Origin: Fimenecus sp045632525 | GTDB lineage: Bacteria; Bacillota; Clostridia; Oscillospirales; Acutalibacteraceae | Direction: 5' to 3' | NCBI GenBank assembly: GCA_045632525.1 | Contig: JAZQWV010000031.1 | Span: forward strand, 44,686-108,685 | DNA: 64,000 nt | Shown: piece by piece, positions 17,952 to 26,596 of the stretch | Layout of the letters: each line of letters opens with the position of its first letter | Numbering within the stretch: the first letter of the stretch is position 1 | Made by a program: the position numbers and the translations under genes | Notes under the pieces: model-generated | What the model was told of the DNA's origin: nothing | Seen by the model: the letters and a program-made list of their open reading frames with translations, nothing else | Database searches by the model: none

Positions 17952-19157
17952 ATGAAAGACTTAAAACATCTTTATGAGTTTGAAAAACTTTTGCAAGACG
18001 CAAATAACGAGCTTGTGCAAAAGGCAAAAAACGATGGTGGAATCGCACTTGGATATACTTGTTATCACATCCCTGAAGTGCTTTTAAACTGTGGCAACTG
18101 TTTTTCTGTAAGACTTCGAGCACCAAGAACAGGCTCAATGGATATTGCAACTTATTATATGAGTAACTTCCTTTGCGGTTACTCAAAAGCAATTCTTGAA
18201 AGAGCAATTGAAGGTGGATACAACTTCTTAAACGCTCTTCTTTCATCTGAAACTTGCTCTGAAATGAACAGAACTGCCGAGCATTTTGAATTGCTCAACC
18301 TTGTTCCAAACGACAAATTTTTTGTTACATTTTTAGATGCACCTTTCAAAATCGAAGAACACACAATTAAGCATTATGTTAACCAGACAAGAGTTAAAAT
18401 TCTTGATATGCTCAACAAAGTCTATGACGTTGACACTTCTGACGAAGCTCTTTTAAAAGCTGTCGAAGAGCACAATGAAGTTTGCCGTCTTATGACAGAA
18501 ATCGGCGATTACAGAAAAGAAGAAAACCCAAGAATTACAGGTTATGAATATCATATTTTAAACCTTATTACATATTGTTGTCCTAAATCTTTAATCTTAC
18601 CTGCACTTCGTGAAACTGCAGAAGAATTAAAGACAAGAGAACCCGATGCTAAAAAGAATTATCGTGCAAAAATCGTGGTGGTTGGTTCTGAAATGGACGA
18701 CCCTGAATTCACATCTCTTATTGAAGATAGTGGCGCATTGGTTGTTGCTGACCGTTATTGCTTCGGTGCATTACCAGGCAGACAAGAAATCATTATCGAT
18801 AAAGATAAGGATATTCTTACACAGATTTGCACTCACTATATGAAAACAAGTCAATGTCCAAGATATATGAGCCACGAAAAAGTGCAAGAGCGTCGTGACT
18901 ATGTTAAACAATTAGTTGATGAATACCACGCAGATGGCGTTATGTATGAACAACTTAAATTCTGTGAATATTGGGGTTATGAAAGAGCACTTGCTTCTTA
19001 TGTTATGAGTGGTGATTATGGCGTGCCAACTGCAGCAGTTGACCGTCAATACACAGCATCTGCATCAGGGCAACTTCGCACTCGCGTTCAAGCTTTTGTT
19101 GAAAGCCTTGAAATCAAGAAAATTCAAAAAGCAAAGGAGGAGAAGAAAAATGGCTGA
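17952..19157 (+). CDS. 2-hydroxyacyl-CoA dehydratase D-component family protein, subunit 1
   Basis: 401 aa. It belongs to the HgdB/BcrC/FldB/double-cubane superfamily: RAPRTGSMDIATYYMSNFLCGYSKA (about 57-81) supplies one cluster cysteine, SETCSEMNRTAEHFELL (about 100) another, and VVVGSEMDDPEF with ADRYCFGA (about 240-275) is typical of the C-terminal half. Such proteins bind [4Fe-4S] or double-cubane clusters and are reduced by an ATP-driven activator. The sequence does not reveal whether this is a dehydratase, a benzoyl-CoA-reductase-like enzyme or a double-cubane protein. It overlaps the next gene by eight bases, so translation is probably coupled. Confidence 0.75.
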   Translation: MKDLKHLYEFEKLLQDANNELVQKAKNDGGIALGYTCYHIPEVLLNCGNCFSVRLRAPRTGSMDIATYYMSNFLCGYSKAILERAIEGGYNFLNALLSSETCSEMNRTAEHFELLNLVPNDKFFVTFLDAPFKIEEHTIKHYVNQTRVKILDMLNKVYDVDTSDEALLKAVEEHNEVCRLMTEIGDYRKEENPRITGYEYHILNLITYCCPKSLILPALRETAEELKTREPDAKKNYRAKIVVVGSEMDDPEFTSLIEDSGALVVADRYCFGALPGRQEIIIDKDKDILTQICTHYMKTSQCPRYMSHEKVQERRDYVKQLVDEYHADGVMYEQLKFCEYWGYERALASYVMSGDYGVPTAAVDRQYTASASGQLRTRVQAFVESLEIKKIQKAKEEKKNG

Positions 19158-20679
19158 ATACGGTAAACTTTATAAAGAGCATACCGCTGTTTTGAAGCAC
19201 AGAGAATGGCGTGGCTTTAAAGACACAATGTATGACTATTATCGTTGGCTTATTAACTGGAAAGATATGATAAAAATGGTGCTCAAAGCTCCTGTATCAA
19301 CAGTTAAGGGTATCTGGAGATATCGTTGGATGGCATCTTATCTCTCTGCTCCATCATTTATTGACCGTCATTGTGCAGGTCTTCGTGGCGCACATCTTAA
19401 AATCGCTCATCTTCACTATAACATGATTGTTAAGCATACAACTGATTTGATTAACTTATCATTAAAAGCTGACGAAAAAATAAATCCAAACAACAAGCTT
19501 TCAAAAAGAATTGTTTTGATGGATGAAATTGTTCCTAACGAAGTTTTTACAGGTTTTCCAAATCTTATTCCTGTGCCACTTCAGACTTTGCCAATCTTCT
19601 TGGCATCTATGGTTGACCAACAGATTACACCACCTTACCTTGAAGTAACCGAGAGTTTTGGTGTTCCTGCTGATGTTTGTCCATTGCCAAGTGCTGAAGC
19701 AGGCGTTGCAATTGAAGACGATTATCCAAAAATGGGTTGTTGTATGATTGGCACAAATATGCCTTGTGACGGTTCGATTATGAACTCATCTTTCCTTGAC
19801 AGAAGAATTAATCTTCCTACTCATTTCTTTGGTATTCCACTTCGTTATGATGGCGAAGATGTTCAGGAATATGCAGTTGACGAAATCAAAGCTCTCATTA
19901 AATTCATTGAAGACCAGACCGGTGAAAAATTTGACTGGGATGCATATTTCAAGAGAATGAAAATGTATAACGAACAGCTCGATTACGAGCGTCAAAAATG
20001 GGATATAAATAAAACCCCTTATCCACAGATGACGGGTGCTGCTTTCTGGCTTTACAGAATTTTCTATTTCAACCTTTCAGGTGGCACAAATGAGCGTTTC
20101 TTAAAGGTTGACAAGAAAGTTAATAAGATTATGATGAAAGCTTATGAAAAGAAAACTCCCGTTTCAAAGGAAATGCGTCACCGCACAGTTGTATGGTCTT
20201 GCCCTGCTAACTATTATACAAGTTTTGCAAACTGGCTTGAAAACTGTTGGGGTATGAATGTTGTTATGGATATGGAAACAATGATTTCATATCTTGAAAT
20301 CGACACAGAAGATAAAGAACAATCCCTTAAAGATTTGGCAAAGACATATCAACGCTCAATTATGAGAAAGCACACCAAGGGTGGCTATAAAAATGTTGTT
20401 GATGAATTGTGGCGCATTGTTGAAGAATATAACGCAGACACAGTTATTATGTATGACCAGATTTCTTGTAAGGGTATGGATGGTCTTGCGGGTATTTTTG
20501 ATGACCAAGCAAGAGAACACAATGTAAACTTTATCTGGGTTAAACAAGACCTTATGGACCCTCGCACAATTTCACGAAGAGATATGCGCGAACAGGTTAA
20601 CAAATATATGCAAACAGTTTTACAAGAAGAGCCACTTGATGCATCTCTTCTTGATTTTGAAGACGATTTGGCTTGGTAA
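19150..20679 (+). CDS. 2-hydroxyacyl-CoA dehydratase D-component family protein, subunit 2
   Basis: 509 aa. The larger partner: cysteines in DVCPLPSAEAG and MGCCMIGTNMPCDGS (about 175-215) are likely cluster ligands, with SCPANYYTSFANWLENCWG (about 350) and ADTVIMYDQISCKGMDG (about 430) further on. Start ATG 19150 follows AAGGAGGAG; a longer frame inside the previous gene is rejected. Adjacent subunit 1 and the downstream activator suggest a heterodimer energised by ATP hydrolysis. Neither CoA-transferase nor acyl-CoA dehydrogenase genes, usual in hydroxyacyl-CoA fermentation operons, are present. Confidence 0.7.
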   Translation: MAEYGKLYKEHTAVLKHREWRGFKDTMYDYYRWLINWKDMIKMVLKAPVSTVKGIWRYRWMASYLSAPSFIDRHCAGLRGAHLKIAHLHYNMIVKHTTDLINLSLKADEKINPNNKLSKRIVLMDEIVPNEVFTGFPNLIPVPLQTLPIFLASMVDQQITPPYLEVTESFGVPADVCPLPSAEAGVAIEDDYPKMGCCMIGTNMPCDGSIMNSSFLDRRINLPTHFFGIPLRYDGEDVQEYAVDEIKALIKFIEDQTGEKFDWDAYFKRMKMYNEQLDYERQKWDINKTPYPQMTGAAFWLYRIFYFNLSGGTNERFLKVDKKVNKIMMKAYEKKTPVSKEMRHRTVVWSCPANYYTSFANWLENCWGMNVVMDMETMISYLEIDTEDKEQSLKDLAKTYQRSIMRKHTKGGYKNVVDELWRIVEEYNADTVIMYDQISCKGMDGLAGIFDDQAREHNVNFIWVKQDLMDPRTISRRDMREQVNKYMQTVLQEEPLDASLLDFEDDLAW

Positions 20680-20702
20680 AAACTAAAAATTAACGCGAGG
20701 AT

Positions 20703-20780
20703 ATTTTTTCTGTAACAATGAAAAAACCGCAAGACATATTGGTATATTTCGAGGATTTTTGAAGCAGTTACAGGAAAAAT
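20703..20780 (+). promoter_or_regulatory. Long-arm inverted repeat in the gap before the activator gene
   Basis: Arms 20703-20716 and 20767-20780 match at 13 of 14 positions (ATTTTTTCTGTAAC against GTTACAGGAAAAAT), and CGAGGAT-TTTT recurs near each arm. The 136-base gap is the only sizeable break in the operon; it may modulate expression or RNA stability between genes. Function unknown. Confidence 0.35.
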
Positions 20781-20815
20781 AGACCGTGTATGCAAACTAT
20801 ATAAGGAGTATTAAT

Positions 20816-21616
20816 ATGAAATATTTTGGTGGATGCGATGTAGGTTCTACATATACTAAATGTGTAATCCTTGATGAAAATGGCAATATGGTTGCCAATG
20901 TTACAAATAGAAGTAAAATCAATCCCGTACAAAGTGCTGAAATCGCACTTGATGATGCAGTAGCACAGGTTGACGGATTAAACTCTGCAAAAGAACTTAC
21001 ATATCTTATCGGTACGGGTTACGGACGAAACAAAGTTCCTTTTGCTGACGAAAACATTTCTGAAATCAGTTGTCACGCTATGGGTGTGCATGTTACTAAC
21101 CCTGAAGTTAAAGCAATTATCGATATTGGCGGTCAAGACGTTAAGGGTATTTCAATTGACACAGACGGCACAGTTAAAAACTTTGCTATGAACGATAAAT
21201 GTGCAGCAGGCACAGGTCGTTTCTATGAAGCAATGGCTAACGCATTTGAAATGACATTACCTGAGTTCTCAAAGCTTTCATTGAACGCTAAAAATACTAT
21301 TCCAATTACTGCACAGTGCACAGTTTTTGCAGAAAGTGAAGTTATTTCGCTTGTTGGTGAAGGCAAACCTATGGATGAAATCGCAGCAGGTATTCAGTTG
21401 GCAGTTGCAAAGCGTTGCTTTGTTATGGCTAAAAAAGCAGGTGCTACTGATAGCATTACTCTCACAGGTGGCTGTGCTAAAAACGACGGTCTTAAAAAAG
21501 CTATCGAAAAGGTGCTTAAAATAACAGTTGTTGAGCTTAAAACCGACCCACAGTTGATGGGTGCATTGGGCGCTGCAGAATATGCTCGTCAAAAGGGACT
21601 TGCAAAGGAGAACTAA
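20816..21616 (+). CDS. Activator of 2-hydroxyacyl-CoA dehydratase (ASKHA ATPase, [4Fe-4S])
   Basis: 266 aa. FGGCDVGSTYTKCVILDENG at the N-terminus is the phosphate-1 motif; IDIGGQDVKGI (about 102) and TGGCAKNDGL (about 217) are the other ASKHA signatures. The bridging-cluster cysteine is in DKCAAGTGRF (about 126), with a second in ITAQCTVFAESE (about 165). These homodimers hydrolyse ATP to inject a low-potential electron into the dehydratase-type partner, here presumably the two upstream subunits. Start ATG 20816 follows AAGGAG. Confidence 0.85.
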   Translation: MKYFGGCDVGSTYTKCVILDENGNMVANVTNRSKINPVQSAEIALDDAVAQVDGLNSAKELTYLIGTGYGRNKVPFADENISEISCHAMGVHVTNPEVKAIIDIGGQDVKGISIDTDGTVKNFAMNDKCAAGTGRFYEAMANAFEMTLPEFSKLSLNAKNTIPITAQCTVFAESEVISLVGEGKPMDEIAAGIQLAVAKRCFVMAKKAGATDSITLTGGCAKNDGLKKAIEKVLKITVVELKTDPQLMGALGAAEYARQKGLAKEN

Positions 21617-21617
21617 T

Positions 21618-21773
21618 ATGGAAGTATTATTTATAATTCTTGGTGTTATTCTTGCTCTCTTTGTAATCACCTTTGCAATTTATTGGTTTAATCTTGATAT
21701 GAAGCTTGTTAGAACTGTTTATGACTGGTTGCAAAAGCATTATGACAAAATGAAAAAGGATAAAAAATTATAA
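21618..21773 (+). CDS. Small single-span membrane protein
   Basis: 51 aa: one hydrophobic helix (about residues 3-24, ending YWFNLD) and a basic C-terminal tail ending KMKKDKKL. AAAGGAG precedes the ATG by seven bases, and the gene lies one base after the activator stop, so it is surely translated. Its stop overlaps the next start by one base (TAATG). No family recognised. It may tether operon products to the membrane; that is a guess. Confidence 0.65.
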   Translation: MEVLFIILGVILALFVITFAIYWFNLDMKLVRTVYDWLQKHYDKMKKDKKL

Positions 21774-22462
21774 TGGACTTTTTCAATTCATTAATCAAAG
21801 ACACCAACAATCTGCTTGAAAATTATCATTGCAAATCATTTGAGCATAACAGTAATGATGCTTGGGACGATTTGGGCTATAATCAAGTTATTCTGCAAAG
21901 GGATACTGCTTTTGAGCTTGACGGCGTTGGTTTTAATCTTGTAACATCATCCCCTATCAATGACGAAATATTGATTGTTGGTGATGATTGTGCAGAAATT
22001 TCTCAAAAACGCAAATTTGCCAGAATTTCTATCATTGAAATCGACGCAGTTGATGATGAGCAAAAAGCATATAATCTCATAAGAAAAATCGAATATGTTA
22101 AATATCATTATTTCCCCGATGGATATATGATTAGAACAACTTCAACTTCTCACAAAGAAAATGTGCGCGTTTCAAAAAGTGCAATCAAAAAAGGCATTGA
22201 TTTTCAAAAAATCGGCAATTTGCTTATAAACAAATATAAAGAAATTCCAAGTGTCAAGGGTGTTAAGGTGATTTTTATCACCAACACAAACCTTGATTTG
22301 AATTCTTTCACTAAAATCGCCGAGAAAAACAACGAAATCACAAAAGCACTCAACCATGTTATGAATACTGTGAATTTTGATTGTGACACCTGCAGCCTTA
22401 AAGCAATATGCGACGAAGTTGAGGGTATGAGAGAATTGCATTTCAAATCTGCTGAAAAATAA
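21773..22462 (+). CDS. CdhC/acetyl-CoA-synthase-beta-like protein
   Basis: 229 aa, no signal or membrane segment. The C-terminal stretch FDCDTCSLKAICDEVEG (C204, C207, C213, followed by MRELHF) recalls the cysteine motif of the beta subunit of acetyl-CoA decarbonylase/synthase (CdhC/AcsB), but the protein is much shorter than full CdhC. The N-terminal and middle parts (AFELDGVGFNLVTSSP; IEYVKYHYFPDGYMIRTTS) also fit that family's N-terminal domain by eye. With the CooC-like ATPase at the head of the operon, a nickel or iron-sulfur role is plausible. Assignment by motif memory only. Confidence 0.45.
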   Translation: MDFFNSLIKDTNNLLENYHCKSFEHNSNDAWDDLGYNQVILQRDTAFELDGVGFNLVTSSPINDEILIVGDDCAEISQKRKFARISIIEIDAVDDEQKAYNLIRKIEYVKYHYFPDGYMIRTTSTSHKENVRVSKSAIKKGIDFQKIGNLLINKYKEIPSVKGVKVIFITNTNLDLNSFTKIAEKNNEITKALNHVMNTVNFDCDTCSLKAICDEVEGMRELHFKSAEK

Positions 22463-22471
22463 AGGTGTTTT

Positions 22472-23056
22472 ATGAAATTACAAGATATTATCAACTTTTT
22501 TGATAGTCGTGCAAAGAATTGGGACACAGTAAACGCCCAAAATCAACAAGTCATAGATAAAATTTTAGATTTGGGTGACATTAAAGACGGTGTTTCTGTG
22601 CTTGATGTGGCTTGTGGCACAGGTGTGCTTTTCTCCGACTATCAAAAGCGAAATGCAAAGGTAACAGGCATTGATATTTCACCAGAAATGGTGAAAATAG
22701 CAAAAGAAAAGTTTCCCGAATATGAAATTATCTGTGACAATGCTTTGACTTATGATTTTGGTAAACAGTTTGACAGAATAATGATTTTCAATGCATATCC
22801 ACACTTTGAAAGCCCTGAAAAACTTATTGAAAATCTCACTAAATCACTTAAAATCGGTGGTCGATTTTCAATTGCTCACGGAGCAAGCAGAGAAGAAATT
22901 CAAAAATGTCATTCGGGGGAAGCAAAAACTATTTCTCTCGACTTACCCGAAGCAGAAATTGTTGCAAAGTTAATGTCAAAACATCTTAAAGTTGATATAA
23001 TCATTTCCGACTCACAAATGTATATGATTTCTGGTATAAAAGAAAAGAGCCTTTAA
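22472..23056 (+). CDS. Class I SAM-dependent methyltransferase
   Basis: 194 aa. Motif I VLDVACGTGVLF (about 42-53), motif II VTGIDISPEMV (about 68-78), then DRIMIFNAYPHF and GGRFSIAHG: a Rossmann methyltransferase of the UbiE/small-molecule type. Substrate unknown. Ten bases after the CdhC-like gene and last in the operon, before a terminator. Confidence 0.8.
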   Translation: MKLQDIINFFDSRAKNWDTVNAQNQQVIDKILDLGDIKDGVSVLDVACGTGVLFSDYQKRNAKVTGIDISPEMVKIAKEKFPEYEIICDNALTYDFGKQFDRIMIFNAYPHFESPEKLIENLTKSLKIGGRFSIAHGASREEIQKCHSGEAKTISLDLPEAEIVAKLMSKHLKVDIIISDSQMYMISGIKEKSL

Positions 23057-23070
23057 AGGGCTCTTTTTTA
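23044..23070. terminator. Bidirectional terminator between methyltransferase and exoA
   Basis: AAAGAGCC-TTTAAA-GGGCTCTTT followed by T's on the plus strand; it overlaps the 3' ends of both convergent genes. Confidence 0.85.
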
Positions 23071-23820
23071 TATCTCAATTTCAATTCCAACTGGGCAATG
23101 GTCACTACCCATTATGTCAGTATAAATTGTGCTTTCTTTAAGTTTTGGTGCAAGACGGTCTGACACAACAAAATAGTCAATGCGCCACCCTACATTCTTT
23201 TCTCTTGCGTGGAACATATAACTCCACCAAGAATACTGTATTTTTTCAGGGTAAAGATAACGGAAAGAATCAGTAAACCCTGCGTCTAAAAGCTCTGTGA
23301 ACTTGTTTCTCTCTTCGTCAGTAAACCCTGCGTTGTGGTGATTTGTCTTTGGGTTTTTAAGGTCGATTTCTTGGTGGGCAACATTCAAGTCACCACAATA
23401 AATCACAGGTTTTTTGTTATCGAGCTTCTGCATATATTCACGTAGAGCGTCTTCCCAAGTCATTCTATAATCAAGTCGTGTCAACTCTCTTTGTGAATTT
23501 GGTGTATAAACACAGAGAAGATAGAAGTTCTCATATTCAAGAGTAATTGCCCTACCCTCATGGTCGTGCTCTTCAATGCCTAATCCATAAGTTACGCTTA
23601 ATGGCTCGTGCTTGGCAAAAATTGCTGTGCCTGAATATCCCTTTTTCTCTGCGCTATACCAATATTGGTGATAATCAGGGGTTGCAAATTCTGCCTGACC
23701 CGGTTGCATTTTTGTTTCTTGAATACAGAAAAAATCTGCATCTTCTGCTTTGAAAAAGTCTTCAAAGCCTTTATTTAAACAAGCTCGAAAGCCGTTAACA
23801 TTCCAAGATATAAATTTCAT
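23068..23820 (-). CDS. Exodeoxyribonuclease III (ExoA/XthA type)
   Basis: 250 aa, usual length. AP endonuclease/3'-exonuclease of base-excision repair. Motifs: ISWNVNGFRA, CIQETKMQ (metal Glu, about 34), YCGDLNVAH (about 140), and the catalytic GSDHCPVGIEI at the C-terminus. Single gene, start ATG 23820 after AAAGGA. Confidence 0.93.
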   Translation of the reverse strand: MKFISWNVNGFRACLNKGFEDFFKAEDADFFCIQETKMQPGQAEFATPDYHQYWYSAEKKGYSGTAIFAKHEPLSVTYGLGIEEHDHEGRAITLEYENFYLLCVYTPNSQRELTRLDYRMTWEDALREYMQKLDNKKPVIYCGDLNVAHQEIDLKNPKTNHHNAGFTDEERNKFTELLDAGFTDSFRYLYPEKIQYSWWSYMFHAREKNVGWRIDYFVVSDRLAPKLKESTIYTDIMGSDHCPVGIEIEI

Positions 23821-23891
23821 AATTTTTAGTCCTTTGCTTAATATGATATATTTATTTTATCATTTATTTTGATAATATACAACCATTATGT

Positions 23892-23920
23892 TTGACTTTA
23901 ATATAGTTTAGATATATAAT
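23892..23920 (+). promoter_or_regulatory. Promoter of the GH31 gene
   Basis: TTGACT (23892-23897), 17-base spacer, TATAAT (23915-23920), 38 bases before the start codon. Confidence 0.7.
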
Positions 23921-23957
23921 TTAATGTGAACAAAATCTATATGATAAGGGGATTTTT

Positions 23958-26342
23958 ATGGATAGCTATGCAAAGCGTTTTAAAATAGATTGCTCTCCCG
24001 TTGCAAAGGGTGAGCAGACTATTATTCGTGGCAACACAAGATTTACTGTTATCACACCTTGCCTTTTGAGAGTTGAAAACCAAAAGAATGCAAAATTCTG
24101 TGACGAGCCAACACAGAGCGTATGGTTCAGAGATTTCTGTGATGCGTCTTTTGAAGTTAAAGAGTCAAACGGACTTATCGAAATCAAGACAGAAAGTACA
24201 ATATTTACATATTCTCTCAATGCAAACAAAATGAAGAGCATCACTTTAAGTGACGGAAGAATTAATCAGAATTTCAAGTCTGGTAACCTTAAAGGCACTT
24301 GCCGTACACTTGATATTACTGCAGGTATCATCAAGCTCAATGATGGTGTTTGCTCAAAAGATGGTGTTGCAATTCTTGACGACAGCGAAACACTTGTGCT
24401 TAAAGAAGACGGCACAATTTTGCCACGTGACAACAAAGAAAAGGATGAATACTATTTCGCTTATGGCAACGACTACATAGGTGCTACAACTGACCTTTAT
24501 AAGCTCACAGGTAAAGTGCCACTCATCCCCCGTTATGCTCTCTCTAACTGGTGGAGCAGATATAAGGCATACACACAAGAAGAGTATTTGACTCTTATGG
24601 ATAAATTCAAGGATGAAGAAGTGCCAATCACAGTTGCAACTGTTGATATGGACTGGCACTGGGTTGACATAAAGAAAAAATTCGGTAAAGATGCTCACAA
24701 GATGACAAAGCATCTTAACCTTTGGGAATATATCTATGATATTTGGTCAGCAGGTTGGACAGGATACAGCTTCAACACAGACCTTTTCCCTGACTATGAA
24801 GAATTCTTAAATAAGCTCAAAGCAGATAACTATCATATTACATTCAACATTCACCCATCAATGGGCGTGCGTTGGTTTGAAGACCAATATGAAGATATGT
24901 GTAAGGCTATGGGACAAAACCCTGCTGACAAAAAGCCTGTTGAATTTGATATTACAGATAAGAAATTCACAGAAAACTATTTTGACATTCTTCACAGACC
25001 ATTTGAAGAAAAAGGTGTTGACTTCTGGTGGATTGACTGGCAACAAGGCAACAACACAAAGGTTAAAGGTCTTGACCCACTTTGGGCACTTAACCACTAT
25101 CACTTCCTTGACAATGCAAAAGACAATCACCGTCCACTCATTCTCTCTCGTTTCTGTGGTGCAGGTAGCCAACGCTATCCATTAGGTTTCTCTGGTGATA
25201 CAACACAGACTTGGAAGAGTCTTGATTTCCAACCAGGATTTACTGCAACTGCATCTAATATTGCTTATCCTTGGTGGAGTCACGACATCGGCGGTCACTG
25301 TATGGGCAAAAAAGACGACGAGCTTTATCTTCGTTGGGTACAGTTAGGTATTTATAGCCCTGTTATGCGACTTCACTCAACAAACAACGAATTTGCAGGT
25401 AAAGAGCCTTGGAATTATAGCGGTCCTGTTGAGAGAATCGCAAAGGATGCGCTTCGTCTCAGACATAAGCTTTTACCATATATCTACACAATGAACTATC
25501 GCACACATACTGAATGCAGAGCAATTTGTGAGCCTATGTATTATGCTTATCCAACTGACGAAAACGCATATAACTGCAAAAATGAATTCTTCTTCGGTAC
25601 TGAACTCATTGTTGCACCGATTACAGAACACACATCACTCAAAACTAACCTTGCAGGTGTTAATGTGTGGATTCCTGAAGGAAGATACACAGATATTTTC
25701 ACAGGCAGAATTTATGAGGGCAACAAGTTCGTTAAAATGTATCGTGACATTGAGAATATTCCAGTTCTCGCTCGTGAAGGCGCGATTATTCCAATGAGTG
25801 CTAACGACAGAACTAACGATTGCTCTAACCCTGAAGCTCTTGAACTTTTAGTTTATCGTGGTAACAATACATTCACCCTCTATGAAGATGACGGTGAAAC
25901 ACTTTCATATCAGAATGGTGAATACCTTAAAACTGCATTCACAGTTAGCGAAGATGGTAACAAGGTTTCATTTACAATCGCAAAAGCAGAAGGTGACTCT
26001 TCAGTTGTTCCACAAAGCAGAACTTATGTTATCAAGTTCAAAGATGTTGTTAAGGGTGACATCAGCGCAAATGTTGATTATACTGTTGCGAATACAGATA
26101 CACTTGAAATCACAGTAACAGCAAGCCCTGATGCTATTGTTGAAATTACAATTGACAACTGCGAATATCTTAAGAACAAAGATATGAAGAAAGAACTCAC
26201 AAATGTTATTTCAAAATTCCAGATGTCAACAGACAAAAAAGGTATGGTATTTGGTAGCTTTGTTAAGAATAACAAACCACTCAAAAACATCCACAAGGAT
26301 TTCAAAGGTCCAATTGATGAGATTTTAAATCTTAAAAGATAA
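23958..26342 (+). CDS. GH31 alpha-glucosidase/alpha-xylosidase family, cytoplasmic
   Basis: 794 aa, no signal peptide. An N-terminal galactose-mutarotase-like domain (about 1-190) precedes a TIM barrel: TVDMDWHWVD (about 228-237), the nucleophile region FWWIDWQQG (Asp about 360) and the acid/base Asp in GFSGDT (about 412), then SHDIGGHCMG. The C-terminal beta domains include DUF5110-like sequence, plus a roughly 60-residue basic tail ending in PIDEILNLKR. GH31 members hydrolyse or transfer alpha-glucosyl, alpha-xylosyl or sulfoquinovosyl groups; specificity is not decidable here. Single gene. Confidence 0.9.
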   Translation: MDSYAKRFKIDCSPVAKGEQTIIRGNTRFTVITPCLLRVENQKNAKFCDEPTQSVWFRDFCDASFEVKESNGLIEIKTESTIFTYSLNANKMKSITLSDGRINQNFKSGNLKGTCRTLDITAGIIKLNDGVCSKDGVAILDDSETLVLKEDGTILPRDNKEKDEYYFAYGNDYIGATTDLYKLTGKVPLIPRYALSNWWSRYKAYTQEEYLTLMDKFKDEEVPITVATVDMDWHWVDIKKKFGKDAHKMTKHLNLWEYIYDIWSAGWTGYSFNTDLFPDYEEFLNKLKADNYHITFNIHPSMGVRWFEDQYEDMCKAMGQNPADKKPVEFDITDKKFTENYFDILHRPFEEKGVDFWWIDWQQGNNTKVKGLDPLWALNHYHFLDNAKDNHRPLILSRFCGAGSQRYPLGFSGDTTQTWKSLDFQPGFTATASNIAYPWWSHDIGGHCMGKKDDELYLRWVQLGIYSPVMRLHSTNNEFAGKEPWNYSGPVERIAKDALRLRHKLLPYIYTMNYRTHTECRAICEPMYYAYPTDENAYNCKNEFFFGTELIVAPITEHTSLKTNLAGVNVWIPEGRYTDIFTGRIYEGNKFVKMYRDIENIPVLAREGAIIPMSANDRTNDCSNPEALELLVYRGNNTFTLYEDDGETLSYQNGEYLKTAFTVSEDGNKVSFTIAKAEGDSSVVPQSRTYVIKFKDVVKGDISANVDYTVANTDTLEITVTASPDAIVEITIDNCEYLKNKDMKKELTNVISKFQMSTDKKGMVFGSFVKNNKPLKNIHKDFKGPIDEILNLKR

Positions 26343-26346
26343 AAAA

Positions 26347-26400
26347 TAGCGGAGTCATAAGACGGTTATATAAAATCTAGTGGCTTTTTGAAAATTAAAA
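26347..26400 (+). repeat. 3'-untranslated repeat, copy A
   Basis: GCGGAGTC (26349-26356) and GGTTATATAAAATC (26364-26377) followed by TGG and a TTTTT run. A similarly ordered copy lies just after the DUF2804 gene at 37030-37080 on the minus strand. Both begin within 15 bases of a stop codon and run in the sense direction. Confidence 0.5.
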
Positions 26401-26420
26401 AAATTTAATACTCAAAAATA

Positions 26421-26454
26421 AAACGGAGTTTTTCATAGTGAAAACTCCGTTTTT
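26421..26454 (+). terminator. GH31 terminator
   Basis: AAACGGAGTTTTTCA pairs with TGAAAACTCCGTTTT around TAG, followed by T's. Confidence 0.8.
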
Positions 26455-26510
26455 CTCGTAAAAATGTTGGTGATGTTTTTTGATGAAACATGGCTTAAAA
26501 TAAATATTAG

Positions 26511-26540
26511 ACAGGTATTTTTATATATAAAAATACCTGT
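26511..26540. promoter_or_regulatory. Perfect 30-bp palindrome upstream of the unknown gene
   Basis: ACAGGTATTTTTATA and its exact complement meet at 26525/26526. No T-run follows on the plus strand, so an operator or RNA hairpin is likelier than a terminator. It is flanked by an 11-base direct repeat ATGAAACATGG (26483-26493 and 26573-26583); the second copy runs into the ribosome site of the next gene. Confidence 0.5.
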
Positions 26541-26596
26541 GTTCATAATCTGTCATAATATGTTTAAACCAAATGAAACATGGAGGACATTTAGTC

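Noticed and set aside
19009..19149. N-terminal extension of the second dehydratase-type subunit
   Set aside because: It overlaps the upstream gene and lacks a ribosome site; ATG 19150 has AAGGAGGAG.
17177..22462. Carbon monoxide dehydrogenase/Wood-Ljungdahl cluster
   Set aside because: Only a CooC-like and a short CdhC-like protein are present; no CODH, corrinoid protein or full acetyl-CoA synthase.
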